Positions 1-10,015 of a stretch of 36,553 nucleotides of DNA are shown here, piece by piece (within the stretch, counting starts at the first letter, position 1; every line of letters begins with the position of its first letter). The notes beneath the pieces were generated by a model. It was not told the origin of the DNA and made no database searches. It worked only from the letters and a program-made list of their open reading frames with translations. Location of the stretch: NCBI GenBank assembly GCA_022705045.1, contig JAKJFE010000015.1:1-36553 (forward strand), in the 5' to 3' direction. Origin of the DNA: Pseudomonadota bacterium (lineage in GTDB: Bacteria > Pseudomonadota > Gammaproteobacteria > Xanthomonadales > Ahniellaceae). The translations under genes and the position numbers were made by a program.

Positions 1-1430
1 GTCGCCAAGGCGGAAACATTGAACACGTAGCTCCCCGTGTTCGCCTCGCCGGCGTCATCGCTGAAGACGATCTCGCTGATCGACTCGCTGGTCGGCGTGG
101 TGATGTCGAGATCGAACAGGCGACCATCACCCACGGTGATCGAAGTCAGAGCCGACACAGGATCGGAGATCCCGTTGTCGACGTTGTTGTCGGCGCGATC
201 GGCGGTCGCCTTGATTTGCAGCGCGCCCAGACGCGAGCCTGCTTCGAATGCCGCACCGGCAATACCTTGGAAGGTGCGCACCGAGATGGTGCCACCAGAA
301 ACCGTTTGTCCTTGAGCGCTCACGGCACGCAGGCGCTCACCACCTTGGGCGCCACCAACGATCTCGAGGCGGACATTGTTGTACGCCGACGAGCCGGTAC
401 CCGGATCAGGCACGAAATTGCTGGTGGCGTCGTACACATAGGTTTCGAGCTGATCGACGGTGTTGCCTCCAGACTCGGCCGAATACACATTGCGGCCGGT
501 ACGCGAAAGACTGACAGACGCCGGGAGGGCCGGCGTACCGGACACCATCGTGAAGGTGAATTGCGACTGGAGCGTCTCGTCGGTATCTGGATCCTGCGCT
601 GTGACGGTCAGGACCGCATTGCCTGCCTGATCAAAGCTGTGGAAGAAGATCGTGGCCTTGCCCGCAACAACGTCCACCGGCGCCTGACCCATGATGGTCA
701 AGAATTCGTTGTTTTCGATTTCCGGCGTACTGTCGTTGTCCTCGGTTTCCGGATCATCAAGCATCGAGAATCCACCGACCGAGTTGACCGGATTCACCGA
801 GGCCGAGACAACCAAGTTGCGCCCCTGAGGAACCACGGTGACCAGTTCGCCATTGAGTCGACGCCACGTCACGGTGATTTCGCTCATGAAAGGCGACCCG
901 AGGAACGGGCTGACCCCGAACCGATTGATCGGAAGTGTCGAGGCCTGTGAAACCATCTGCAAGCGCGGATCCGAAGGCGTACCCGCAGCGATGCTGATTG
1001 CCGTGCTCGCTGATACTTGGGCGGACCCTGCAGCAGTATCAGTCGCCGTCGCGGTCAACGTCACCGAGCCAACCGCGCGGCTGTGGAACCGGAACAGTGC
1101 CGTACCACCACTGGTTGTCGACGTGATGCGCTCGCCGATCAGCGCGCCTGTACCGACGCGCTGCAGCGACGATACAAGCCCGAGGCTGCCGGAAGAAACC
1201 TGCATTGTCACCTGCGTGCCATCGGTGACAGCCGCGCCGTTAGCAGAGGTGACGCGAACTGGCACGTCGACCAGGGAAAACGGGGTCGTTTGGGTTTGTG
1301 TGGGCGTGATGGAGACCCGCAGGCCGGGCGCGGTGAAGCCCCCATCATTGCCGCTGCCGCCGCCGCCACCGCAGCTGGCCAGAGCGAGTGCTGCGATCCA
1401 CGCACCCACCGCCTTCGCGAACTTAGTCAT
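1..1430 (-). CDS. Ig-like domain lipoprotein, partial (3' end outside window)
   Basis: The frame is open from an ATG at 1430 to the left edge, giving about 476 codons; the C-terminus is missing. The N-terminus is a lipoprotein signal: a short positively charged start, a hydrophobic stretch and the lipobox ALASC, then a poly-Gly linker after the lipid-modified Cys (around residue 20). The rest is rich in Thr, Ser, Val and Gly and reads as tandem bacterial Ig-like (invasin/Big-type) beta-sandwich repeats, with recurring phrases such as VTLTATATD and AVLTVTAQDPD. A GGAGAT ribosome binding site lies 4 bases before the ATG. The gene starts 45 bases after pilQ in the same direction with no terminator between, so it is probably transcribed with pilMNOPQ. 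A surface or periplasmic lipoprotein linked to pilus biogenesis is an inference from position; the function is not known to me. Confidence 0.85.
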   Translation of the reverse strand, partial: MTKFAKAVGAWIAALALASCGGGGGSGNDGGFTAPGLRVSITPTQTQTTPFSLVDVPVRVTSANGAAVTDGTQVTMQVSSGSLGLVSSLQRVGTGALIGERITSTTSGGTALFRFHSRAVGSVTLTATATDTAAGSAQVSASTAISIAAGTPSDPRLQMVSQASTLPINRFGVSPFLGSPFMSEITVTWRRLNGELVTVVPQGRNLVVSASVNPVNSVGGFSMLDDPETEDNDSTPEIENNEFLTIMGQAPVDVVAGKATIFFHSFDQAGNAVLTVTAQDPDTDETLQSQFTFTMVSGTPALPASVSLSRTGRNVYSAESGGNTVDQLETYVYDATSNFVPDPGTGSSAYNNVRLEIVGGAQGGERLRAVSAQGQTVSGGTISVRTFQGIAGAAFEAGSRLGALQIKATADRADNNVDNGISDPVSALTSITVGDGRLFDLDITTPTSESISEIVFSDDAGEANTGSYVFNVSALA

Positions 1431-1475
1431 GTCGATCTCCACGTTTTGTACCCGAATTCGTTTGCATCATTGCGA

Positions 1476-3725
1476 TCAGTTCTTTCCGCGTTGCCGGAGA
1501 ATCTTCGGTGTGACGAAGATCAGCAGCTCGGCTTTGGACGTGTCCCGAGTCTTCTTCTTGAACAAGTTGCCCAGTGCCGGCAGATCGCCGAGGAACGGTA
1601 CCTTGGCCAAGTCTTCGCGTGTCTTGAACTCGTACACACCTCCCAAGACGACGGTTTGTCCGTTTTCCACCAGAACCGCCGTATTCAGCTCGCGCTTGTT
1701 GATCTGCGGCACGTCGCCGATCGACGTGGAGATGAATCCGGCGACCTCGTCCTTCTTCACATTCATCGCTAGGAAGATGCGGTCGTCCTGGGTGATGGTG
1801 GGTGTCACCTTCAGCTCCAGTAGCACCTCTTTGAACTGGACTTGTGGAATCGGAACGCCGCCGCCGCCTCCTTGTGCGGAAATCGTGACGTAACCCACCT
1901 CGTCGCCTTGCTTGATCACGGCCTCACGCTGGTTTGCGGTAATGACTCGCGGACTGGCGACCACCTCTCCTCGCCCCTCGGTTTGCAATGCGGAGAGTTC
2001 TAGATCGAGGATGTAATCGGCAGCCAGCACAGACCAGCCAAAACTGCCAGCACCCGTCGAGGCAGGAAGATTCACGTTCAAGCGATTGGCAAGAGATGGA
2101 CCGACGATGCCTGATCCATTCGATCCGGGCGTCGCGACCGGCAACCCACTGGGTCGACCAGCCAGTCGATTCGCCAGAGCCCGGTTGATCATCTGGTCGG
2201 TTGCGGTGATGGTGCCGGACGATGCGATCACGTTGCCGTGATGGTCTTCATAGGCACCAGACACGCCAAATCGAGCACCAAGTTCGCGAGAGAACGAATC
2301 CGTCGCAACCACGATTCGAGACTCGATCAGCACCTGGTCAACCGGGCGATCCAGCAGCGCGATCAGTTCTTTCAGTTCCTTGAGTTTGTCCGCGGTGTCG
2401 TTGACCAAGAGCGTGTTGGTGCGTTTGTCGAACGTGACGCTCCCTCGCTTGGACAAGAATCCCTTCTGCAGATTCTTGTCCTGGTCGGCACCTTGGCCTT
2501 GCTGTTCTCCCTGGAGCGCGTTTTCCGTCAGCAACTTGGCGATTTCTTCGGCACTGCCATAGTTGATCGGGATGTACTCGGTGACGAGTTCCGCGCGGTC
2601 TTCCAAGGCGATACGCGCATCCTCAAGCGCCTGTTCGCGCTGTGCAATCTCGGCAGTCGGTGCGATCCAGACAACATTGCCTTGGCGGCGCTTGTCAAGC
2701 CCCTTGGCCTGGAGAATGATGTCGAGTGCCTGGTCCCAAGGCACGTTCACGAGACGGAGCGTCACGTTGCCTGAGACGCTGTCGGCGACGACGATATTCA
2801 TTTCGGACACATCGGCGATCAGCTGCAATGCAGATCGCACCGGAATGTCCTGGATGTTGAACGTGACCGGCGTCCCCTTGTACTCGACGGGTTCGCCAAG
2901 TTTCTGACGTTCGTCTTCCTTCACGCTGGCCTTGGCGATCTCGATGACGAGTTCGTTGCCGGTCTGGTAGGCCATGTGTTCGATGACGCCGCCAGTCTGG
3001 ATCTCCATGCGCGCGCCACCCGCACGCTCACGCGTCTCGATGAACTGGACGGGGGTCGCGAAATCGGTCACGTCGAGACGGACAGGCAGATCGTTGGAGA
3101 GCGTCACGTCGAACAGATCGACGATCAGCTTGTTGCCTTCGCGACGTAGATCGGTACCCGCGCCATCCTTGTCGAAGCTGACCAGGATTCGGCCTTCTCC
3201 ATTGGTTCCGCGACGGAAGTCCACCTGCTTGACGACGGGCTGGCTCACACCCGAACTCGTCGGCTCGGCCGAAACAGCGGCGCTCGAGGTGCTGGCTTTA
3301 CCGACGGAGAGCACGAGGTTGTTTCCATCGATTCGTGAATCGAACGCCGCCGGATGGAACAATTCGACGACGACACGCGTTCGACCACCCGCCTCTACTG
3401 CTGAAACAGAGGCCGCCGCACCGCTGCCGACATTGATCCGGCGCTCGGTCAGTCCATTCTGTGTGTCTTCGAAATCCACTGCGATACGCGGCGGCGAGTC
3501 GGTCGCAAAGGCACGCGGCGCCGACGGCGGTGCAGCCAGCTTGATGGTGATCTCAGTCGTGCCGTCAGGTGCCGACGCGTAACTGATGTCTTCGACGCGA
3601 TTGGCCGCTGTGGCACCGACCGCAGCGAACGTCAGCGCGACCGCCAGGAATCGGCGGCCGATCGTCGTAAACAAGCCGGCGCCTGAAACCTGCGCGTGCC
3701 GTTGCGTGACCGTGTGTGTGCTCAT
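1476..3725 (-). CDS. pilQ: Type IV pilus secretin PilQ
   Basis: PilQ forms the outer-membrane ring through which the type IV pilus leaves the cell. The protein has 749 residues, a usual length. In order it has an N-terminal signal sequence ending near ATAA, two AMIN-type peptidoglycan-binding regions (about 45-115 and 165-265), an STN/secretin N0 region (about 285-350, with FNIQDIPVRSALQL), a secretin_N domain near LVTEYIPINYGSAEEI, and the C-terminal secretin barrel (about 555-745, with EVVASPRVITANQ and VLLELKVTPTIT). The start is set at the ATG at 3725 because AGGAG lies 8 bases upstream; a GTG at 3734 overlaps that site and is less likely. It follows pilP with a 15-base gap and is the last pil gene of the operon. 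Confidence 0.97.
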   Translation of the reverse strand: MSTHTVTQRHAQVSGAGLFTTIGRRFLAVALTFAAVGATAANRVEDISYASAPDGTTEITIKLAAPPSAPRAFATDSPPRIAVDFEDTQNGLTERRINVGSGAAASVSAVEAGGRTRVVVELFHPAAFDSRIDGNNLVLSVGKASTSSAAVSAEPTSSGVSQPVVKQVDFRRGTNGEGRILVSFDKDGAGTDLRREGNKLIVDLFDVTLSNDLPVRLDVTDFATPVQFIETRERAGGARMEIQTGGVIEHMAYQTGNELVIEIAKASVKEDERQKLGEPVEYKGTPVTFNIQDIPVRSALQLIADVSEMNIVVADSVSGNVTLRLVNVPWDQALDIILQAKGLDKRRQGNVVWIAPTAEIAQREQALEDARIALEDRAELVTEYIPINYGSAEEIAKLLTENALQGEQQGQGADQDKNLQKGFLSKRGSVTFDKRTNTLLVNDTADKLKELKELIALLDRPVDQVLIESRIVVATDSFSRELGARFGVSGAYEDHHGNVIASSGTITATDQMINRALANRLAGRPSGLPVATPGSNGSGIVGPSLANRLNVNLPASTGAGSFGWSVLAADYILDLELSALQTEGRGEVVASPRVITANQREAVIKQGDEVGYVTISAQGGGGGVPIPQVQFKEVLLELKVTPTITQDDRIFLAMNVKKDEVAGFISTSIGDVPQINKRELNTAVLVENGQTVVLGGVYEFKTREDLAKVPFLGDLPALGNLFKKKTRDTSKAELLIFVTPKILRQRGKN

Positions 3726-3740
3726 GCTTGCCACTCCTGA

Positions 3741-4280
3741 TTATTCATCGTCCAACGCAATCGAGGCAGGACGTTCGATCCAGCCGCCGTTGCCGTTGGA
3801 TACCAATTCGACGAGTTCGATACGGTCCTCGAAGATGGCCGTGATCTGGCCATCGTTCTGCCCGATGTAATTGCCGGGCTGGAGTCGATGCACCACACCG
3901 TCCGGATCCTTGAGCAGCGCCGTCAGGTTGTCGACCGTGCCCAGCGTGCCGACCATGTCCAGACTGTCCAGCGGGTAGGACTCAAGATATTCCTTGGGAC
4001 GGTCCGGGTCCGGCTTCGGGCCTGCTCCGCCCCCACTTGGCGCGTTCTCGTCCTCCGAGAACGGCGCAAACGGATCGCGCAAATCGAATGCCGCATACGG
4101 GAACGGCGGGAAGTCCCGCATCGCGGGCAAAGGCTCGACCGGAGCCCCTTGACGGGAGCGGATCTCAGCCAGCTTCTCTTCGAGGTCGCGCGTACCTTTC
4201 GCACAACCAGCGAGCAAGGCCATCACCACCAGGACGCCGAGGCGGAACTTGGTTTCAGATTGCATGGCGATTTTCCCCAT
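3741..4280 (-). CDS. pilP: Type IV pilus inner-membrane lipoprotein PilP
   Basis: PilP is the lipoprotein that links the inner-membrane PilNO platform to the PilQ secretin. The 179-residue protein has a hydrophobic signal ending in the lipobox LLAGC (Cys about residue 26), a Pro-rich extended segment that contains the family's DLRDPFAPF motif, and a C-terminal beta domain (about 95-165) with the family pattern LDMVGTL...ALLKDPDGVVHRLQPGNYIG, which binds PilQ. The ATG at 4280 has GAGGA 6 bases upstream. It starts 9 bases after the pilO stop. All features fit a complete, intact family member. Confidence 0.96.
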   Translation of the reverse strand: MGKIAMQSETKFRLGVLVVMALLAGCAKGTRDLEEKLAEIRSRQGAPVEPLPAMRDFPPFPYAAFDLRDPFAPFSEDENAPSGGGAGPKPDPDRPKEYLESYPLDSLDMVGTLGTVDNLTALLKDPDGVVHRLQPGNYIGQNDGQITAIFEDRIELVELVSNGNGGWIERPASIALDDE

Positions 4281-4289
4281 GGCGCGTCC

Positions 4290-5003
4290 TCAGGATCCCG
4301 GCGTTGCCGATGCGGCCGGAGGTGCAACAGGCTGTGTACCTGCGGGCGACGACGCTGCATTCATTGAAGACAGTTCCTCGTCGTCAAGATAGCGATACGT
4401 CTTGACGGTGCCCTCGAGCACCAAGGTCCCCGAAGCAAGGGGCGGACTGCCGGGCCGGGCTGCCGACCCGGGCGCTTTGTCCGACGGGGTCAGCGAAACA
4501 TCGTGCATGGTGAGGATGACGACGCGCGGAAGCGATGCGACGCCACTGACGAATGCACCGAACTGGTGGTAGGTCCCTTTCATGCGCAGTGTGATCGGCT
4601 TCTCAGCGTAGAACTCCTTGGCCACTTCGGGACCAGGCTCGAACAGTTCGTTGTCGATACCCGCCGACAACGCAGTCTGCGAGATGTCGATCAACAAGTC
4701 CGGCATTTCCGTCTTGCTCGGCAGCTGACGGATCATCTGACGCAACAACTCGCGCATCTCCTCGAGCTGCTTCTTGTATTCCTCAAGATTTACTACCTTG
4801 CCCTGCTTCTCGGTGAAGACGCCAACCAGCTCCTGCTCTTTCGCACGCAGCACGTCAAGCTCGTCGTTGGCCGGCTTGATCTTCATGAAATAGCCAGCGA
4901 CCAGCACGACGATGAACAGCAGCAGCGCCGAGACGAACTTGACCGGCATCGGCCATGAGCCGTAGTTCTTGGCGTCCAGATTGTTGATATCGGACAGCTT
5001 CAC
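4290..5003 (-). CDS. pilO: Type IV pilus alignment protein PilO
   Basis: PilO pairs with PilN in the inner-membrane alignment complex that connects the PilM ring to PilP and PilQ. The 237-residue protein has one membrane segment (about 22-42), a coiled coil with Lys/Glu-rich heptads (about 45-95), and a ferredoxin-like periplasmic domain with the conserved patterns PDLLIDISQTALSAGI and MKGTYHQFGAFVSGVA. The C-terminal 25 residues are an Ala/Pro/Ser tail of low complexity. The start is GTG at 5003, overlapping the pilN stop; GGAGGT lies 5 bases upstream, which supports this unusual start and translational coupling. Confidence 0.96.
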   Translation of the reverse strand: MKLSDINNLDAKNYGSWPMPVKFVSALLLFIVVLVAGYFMKIKPANDELDVLRAKEQELVGVFTEKQGKVVNLEEYKKQLEEMRELLRQMIRQLPSKTEMPDLLIDISQTALSAGIDNELFEPGPEVAKEFYAEKPITLRMKGTYHQFGAFVSGVASLPRVVILTMHDVSLTPSDKAPGSAARPGSPPLASGTLVLEGTVKTYRYLDDEELSSMNAASSPAGTQPVAPPAASATPGS

Positions 5004-5616
5004 GGCGCACCTCCGACCTGAGCACCCGGATTGGCGAGGTCAGCATCGCCTTCAACCGCATCAGCCTTCTCGTCCTCGGACTTGCGGAGGTTTGCCGTCA
5101 ATGAGAAGCGGTATCGCGCTGCCTTGTCCGGCGTCGTCGAGTCGATGATCTTCACGTCCGGCTTGCGAATCCACTCGCTCTTCTCAAGGTTGCGCACGTA
5201 TTGCGCAGCCCGAGCCCAGGACTGTGTCATCCCCTCGATTTCGATCGAGTCGGCGCTTTGCTTCAACGACGTCAGGCGCACGCCGTCGGGCAATGTGCGG
5301 ACGAGTTCGTCGAACATGTGCACCATCTGCGTGCGGCTCGACTGCAACTGCTCGATGATCTGCTTGCGTTGCAGCAACTGTTCCCGGGTTGCCTGCAGCG
5401 CCTCGATTTCCTTGATCTTCGCATCGAGCGCCGTGATCTCGCGCTCCAGCAACTGGTTGCGATTGTTCTGGTCTTCCTTGAGGCCGTCCCAGTGAAAGAT
5501 AGCGACACCCACCGCCAGCAGACCCATGATCAGGGCGCCGCCCAGCATGGTCTGGAATTCGCGCTCCCGCTGCTTGCGCCGTTCGGCGCGCCAGGGCAAT
5601 AGATTGATCTTGGCCA

Positions 5617-5617
<1 letters not shown>
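5000..5617 (-). CDS. pilN: Type IV pilus assembly protein PilN
   Basis: PilN recruits the cytoplasmic actin-like PilM and dimerises with PilO. The 205-residue protein begins MAKINLLPWR, which contains the INLLPWR motif that sits in the PilM groove. It then has one membrane segment (about 26-42), a coiled coil (about 50-100) and a periplasmic ferredoxin-like domain with VRTLPDGVRLTSLKQ. The C-terminal tail is acidic and disordered. The ATG at 5617 shares one base with the pilM stop (TGATG), and the 3' end overlaps the pilO start by 4 bases, so the three genes are likely translationally coupled. Confidence 0.96.
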
Positions 5618-6699
<1,082 letters not shown>

Positions 6700-6724
6700 T
6701 TACGAGCGGTTCATGCGTAGCTAC

Positions 6725-6753
6725 ATTAAATCCCAATCTTAACCATCTAGCAA
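6725..6753 (-). promoter_or_regulatory. Candidate sigma-70 promoter of pilMNOPQ
   Basis: On the minus strand, TTGCTA (6753-6748) and TTTAAT (6730-6725) are separated by 17 bases. The -10 lies about 50 bases upstream of the favoured pilM start at 6675. I looked for a sigma-54 -24/-12 pair in the same region and did not find correct spacing. Confidence 0.5.
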
Positions 6754-6824
6754 CAGCCCCCGTTTTGCCCCCTTGAATCGTCAACTTGACGCTACTCCCG
6801 GGCCGATTCCTTGGCAATGCCTCC

Positions 6825-6830
6825 TATACT
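6825..6830 (+). promoter_or_regulatory. Candidate -10 element of the PBP1A gene
   Basis: TATACT at 6825-6830 is followed by a GC-rich discriminator and lies 34 bases before the favoured GTG start at 6865. No convincing -35 is present at 16-18 bases. If correct, the alternative starts at 6811 and 6817 would be upstream of the transcript and unusable. Confidence 0.4.
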
Positions 6831-6864
6831 CGCGCCCCTTTGGCTCAAACGCAGGTCCGACGCG

Positions 6865-9366
6865 GTGAAACGCCTGTTACGACGGTTGCTGAAATGGGGC
6901 CTGATCCTGGGGCTGACCGGCACGATTCTCGGGGTTGCCGCGATCGGCGTGGCCTACTGGATGATCGAGCCGCGCCTGCCCAAGGCCGCCGAAATCCGCG
7001 ATGTCCGCCTGCAGGTGCCACTCCGGGTGTATTCCCGCGACGGCAAGCTGATCGCCCTGTTCGGCGAGACCAAGCGCACGCCGGTCGACATCGCGGAGGT
7101 CCCGCCGATGGTGCGCAATGCGTTCCTGGCGATCGAAGACGCCCGCTTCTACGAACACCCGGGCATCGACTGGCGCGGCATCCTGCGCGCGGTCTGGCTG
7201 TTGGCGACCACTGACGACCGTCGCGTCCCGGGCGGCAGCACCATCACCCAGCAGGTTGCACGCAACTTCTTTCTCAGCAACGAATATTCGATGACCCGCA
7301 AGGTCGCCGAGATCTTCCTGGCGCTGCGTCTTGAACGGGAATTGAGCAAGGACGAGATCCTGGAGCTTTACCTCAACAAGATCTTCTTTGGGTACCGCTC
7401 CTATGGCATCGCTGCGGCGGCGGAGTTCTACTACGGGAAGAAGCTGGCGGAACTCGACCTCGCCGAAGCGGCGATGCTGGCCTCGATCCCGAAATTCCCT
7501 TCCAGCGGCAATCCGCTGACCAATCCCGACCGAGCACTGGAACGCCGAAACTACGTGCTGCAGCGCATGTCGGAGCTCGGCATGATCACGCCCGAGCAGA
7601 TGCGTGCCGCGCAGGCCGAACCGAATCACGCCTTCCCGCACGAACCCGCGATCGAACTCGACGCTCCCTATCTGGCCGAAATGGTCCGCCTCGAAGTCAT
7701 CGAACGCGTCGGTGCCGACGCGCTGAACAACGGCTACAAGGCTTACACGACAGTCGATTCGAAGCTGCAGGAAGCCGCCAATGCAGCGGTGCGAAATCGT
7801 CTGCTCGCGTTCGACCAGCGCAAGGGCTTTCGCGGCCCCGAAGCCCGACTTGATCTCGCCACGCTGGCCACGGTGGAACAGCGTCGGGCCGCCGTCGGTG
7901 CTTATCGCTCGGTCTCGGGACTGATGCCGGCGCTCGTCACCGCCAGCGATGCAGTGTCTGCATCATTGATCCTCGCGGACGGCCAGGTCGTGCTGCTCGA
8001 CCTGCCGACCGTGGAATGGGCGCGGCCGCGAAGCGAAACCGGCGCATTGGGCGCGAAGCCAAAGGAAGTCTCGCAAGTGCTGCAGCCGGGCGATGTCGTC
8101 CGTATCGCTCGCGATGCCGAAGGCGTCTGGCGACTCTCCCAGATCCCGCGCGCCCAGGCCGCCCTCGCCTCGGTCGATCCCGAGGACGGCTCGATCCGGG
8201 CCATCACCGGCGGCTTCAGTTTCACGCTGTCGAAGTTCAATCGTGCGACCCAGAGCAATCGCCAGCCGGGATCCAGCTTCAAGCCCTTCGTCTACGCGGC
8301 CGCGTTCGAGCGTGGATTCAACCCGGCATCGATCGTCAACGATGCTCCGCTCGCCTTCGCCGATCCTTCGGCCGAAGGCGGCGTCTGGAAACCACAGAAC
8401 GACAACGAGAAATTCCTCGGCCCGATGCGTTTGCGCGAAGCGATGGTGCTGTCCCGCAACCTGGTGTCGGTGCGCTTGCTCGATGCGGTCGGCGTCGGCT
8501 TTGCGCGCGAGTACATCCAGCGCTTCGGTTTCCCTCCCGAAGCATTGCCGCAGAACCTGTCGCTGGCCTTGGGCACCTCCTCGTTGCCGCCAGTCGCTCT
8601 GGCGCGCGGTTACTCGGTGTTTGCGAACGGCGGTTATCTCGTCGACACCTACAGCGTCGAGCGAATCGAGGACGACACCGGCAATGCCGTGTACACCGCC
8701 AGCCCCAAGCGCGCCTGCCGCGAATGCATCGCCCGCATCGCCGGCACCGAAACCACGACAGCGGCTAGCGCCGACGATCTCTCGGCGATGCTCAACGGCG
8801 CCCCCACGCCGACCGAGGCCGCACCACAACCGCTGACGCCGCCACCGGCCGAAACGAACAAGGACGATGCGGCGCTGGCACCCCGCGTCATCGACGAGCG
8901 CAATGCCTTCCTCATCACCAGCGTGTTGCGCGACGTGGTCAAACGCGGCACCGGACGCGGTGCGATGGTGCTGGAACGCAACGACCTGGCCGGCAAGACC
9001 GGTACCACCAACAACTATCGCGACGCCTGGTTCTCCGGGTTCAATCCTGTCCTGGTTTCCACGGTGTGGATGGGCCACGACGACTTCACTTCACTCGGCG
9101 ACCGCGAATTCGCGGCGCAGACGGCGCTACCGATCTGGATCGACTACATGCGCGTAGCGCTCGATGGCGTGCCCGAGATGGAGCTCGTGGTGCCAAACGG
9201 CATCACCACCGCGCACATCAACGGCGCCGGCAATCTGCTCGCGGAGGGCAGCGAAGGCGGCATCGTCGAATACTTCAAGACCGAAGACCTGATGCGCCTG
9301 TCGGTGGTCGACGAAAACGCCCCCGAAAAGCAGGACGCCGAGCAGCAGGGCATCGACCTGTTCTGA
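6865..9366 (+). CDS. mrcA: Penicillin-binding protein 1A (bifunctional transglycosylase/transpeptidase)
   Basis: The 833-residue class A PBP polymerises and crosslinks peptidoglycan in the periplasm. It has an N-terminal cytoplasmic Arg/Lys stretch and one membrane anchor (about 8-32). The GT51 glycosyltransferase shows EDARFYEHPGIDW, GGSTITQQVARNFFL and a RKVAEIFLALRLER helix. An OB-like PBP1A insert follows, then the transpeptidase with SSFK (catalytic Ser), SRN and KTGTT. A Pro/Ala/Thr-rich insert with a CxxC pair (ACRECIA) sits before KTG. I prefer the GTG at 6865 (VKRLLRRLLKWG) over TTG 6811 or ATG 6817 because PBP1A proteins usually begin with this basic pre-membrane segment and a -10 element lies at 6825. 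The name ponA is also used for this gene. Confidence 0.95.
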   Translation: MKRLLRRLLKWGLILGLTGTILGVAAIGVAYWMIEPRLPKAAEIRDVRLQVPLRVYSRDGKLIALFGETKRTPVDIAEVPPMVRNAFLAIEDARFYEHPGIDWRGILRAVWLLATTDDRRVPGGSTITQQVARNFFLSNEYSMTRKVAEIFLALRLERELSKDEILELYLNKIFFGYRSYGIAAAAEFYYGKKLAELDLAEAAMLASIPKFPSSGNPLTNPDRALERRNYVLQRMSELGMITPEQMRAAQAEPNHAFPHEPAIELDAPYLAEMVRLEVIERVGADALNNGYKAYTTVDSKLQEAANAAVRNRLLAFDQRKGFRGPEARLDLATLATVEQRRAAVGAYRSVSGLMPALVTASDAVSASLILADGQVVLLDLPTVEWARPRSETGALGAKPKEVSQVLQPGDVVRIARDAEGVWRLSQIPRAQAALASVDPEDGSIRAITGGFSFTLSKFNRATQSNRQPGSSFKPFVYAAAFERGFNPASIVNDAPLAFADPSAEGGVWKPQNDNEKFLGPMRLREAMVLSRNLVSVRLLDAVGVGFAREYIQRFGFPPEALPQNLSLALGTSSLPPVALARGYSVFANGGYLVDTYSVERIEDDTGNAVYTASPKRACRECIARIAGTETTTAASADDLSAMLNGAPTPTEAAPQPLTPPPAETNKDDAALAPRVIDERNAFLITSVLRDVVKRGTGRGAMVLERNDLAGKTGTTNNYRDAWFSGFNPVLVSTVWMGHDDFTSLGDREFAAQTALPIWIDYMRVALDGVPEMELVVPNGITTAHINGAGNLLAEGSEGGIVEYFKTEDLMRLSVVDENAPEKQDAEQQGIDLF

Positions 9367-9373
9367 TTCGCGA

Positions 9374-9982
9374 ATGAATAGCCGCCACCATGACCTGCGC
9401 ACGCGCCTCGCCCACGAGGCCGCGAGACTGATGGCGGAGCAAGGCATCCGCGACTACGGTGTCGCCAAACGCAAGGCCGCCGAACGCGCTGGAATCCGGG
9501 ACGAACGCGACCTGCCGGCCAATCGCGAGATCGAGGCGGCGCTGCGCGATTACCAGCGCCTGTTCCAGTCGGGCACGCAGCCACAACGCCTGCGCCGCCT
9601 GCGCGAGGTGGCCATCGAGGCGATGACCTTCTTTGCGCGTTTCGAACCGCGACTGGTCGGTGCCGTGCTCGAAGGCACGGCCGACGAATTCTCCGCGGTC
9701 TGCCTGCACCTGTTCGAGGATGATCCGTCCGAAGTCTTGCGTTTCCTCGACGACCACCGCATTCCTTACGACGAGGACGAACGCGTCTTGCGCTATTCGC
9801 GCGAACTGAGCATCGACGTGCCCGTGCTGCGTTTCGACGCCGACGACGCCAGCATCGACCTGACCGTGCTGCCACGAATGCACCAGCGCCAGGCACCACT
9901 GTCGCGTACAGCCGACACGCCGATGCAGCGCGCGTCGATCAACGCCGTGCGTACCCTGCTTGCTCAAGAAAAAGGCGGCTGA
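9374..9982 (+). CDS. Conserved protein of unknown function downstream of PBP1A
   Basis: The 202-residue cytoplasmic protein has no signal or membrane segment. Its N-terminal third is helical and basic (RLAHEAARLMAEQGIRDY and KRKAAERAGI). The middle has a hydrophobic strand and turn, RLVGAVLEGTADEFSAVCLHLF, followed by a DDPSEVLRFLDDHRIPY segment, which resembles the layout of a small nucleotidyltransferase-like fold. I do not see a complete catalytic motif, so no activity is claimed. I recall similar proteins in Xanthomonadaceae annotated as hypothetical. It starts 7 bases after the PBP1A stop without a clear ribosome binding site, so translation probably depends on the upstream gene. A strong hairpin terminator overlaps its last codons. 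Confidence 0.85.
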   Translation: MNSRHHDLRTRLAHEAARLMAEQGIRDYGVAKRKAAERAGIRDERDLPANREIEAALRDYQRLFQSGTQPQRLRRLREVAIEAMTFFARFEPRLVGAVLEGTADEFSAVCLHLFEDDPSEVLRFLDDHRIPYDEDERVLRYSRELSIDVPVLRFDADDASIDLTVLPRMHQRQAPLSRTADTPMQRASINAVRTLLAQEKGG

Positions 9983-9993
9983 CGCCGCCTTTT
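9969..9993 (+). terminator. Rho-independent terminator between convergent genes
   Basis: AAAAGGCGGC (9970-9979), a 4-base loop and GCCGCCTTTT (9984-9993) form a perfect 10-bp stem. The A and T runs on both sides let it work in both directions, serving the plus-strand PBP1A unit and the minus-strand citrate synthase gene whose stop is at 10016. The stem overlaps the final codons of the 9374-9982 gene. Confidence 0.85.
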
Positions 9994-10015
9994 CCGATGC
10001 CGATACCGCGAGGAA

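Noticed and set aside
3726..3734. GTG start at 3734 for pilQ
   Set aside because: It overlaps the AGGAG ribosome binding site that fits the ATG at 3725.
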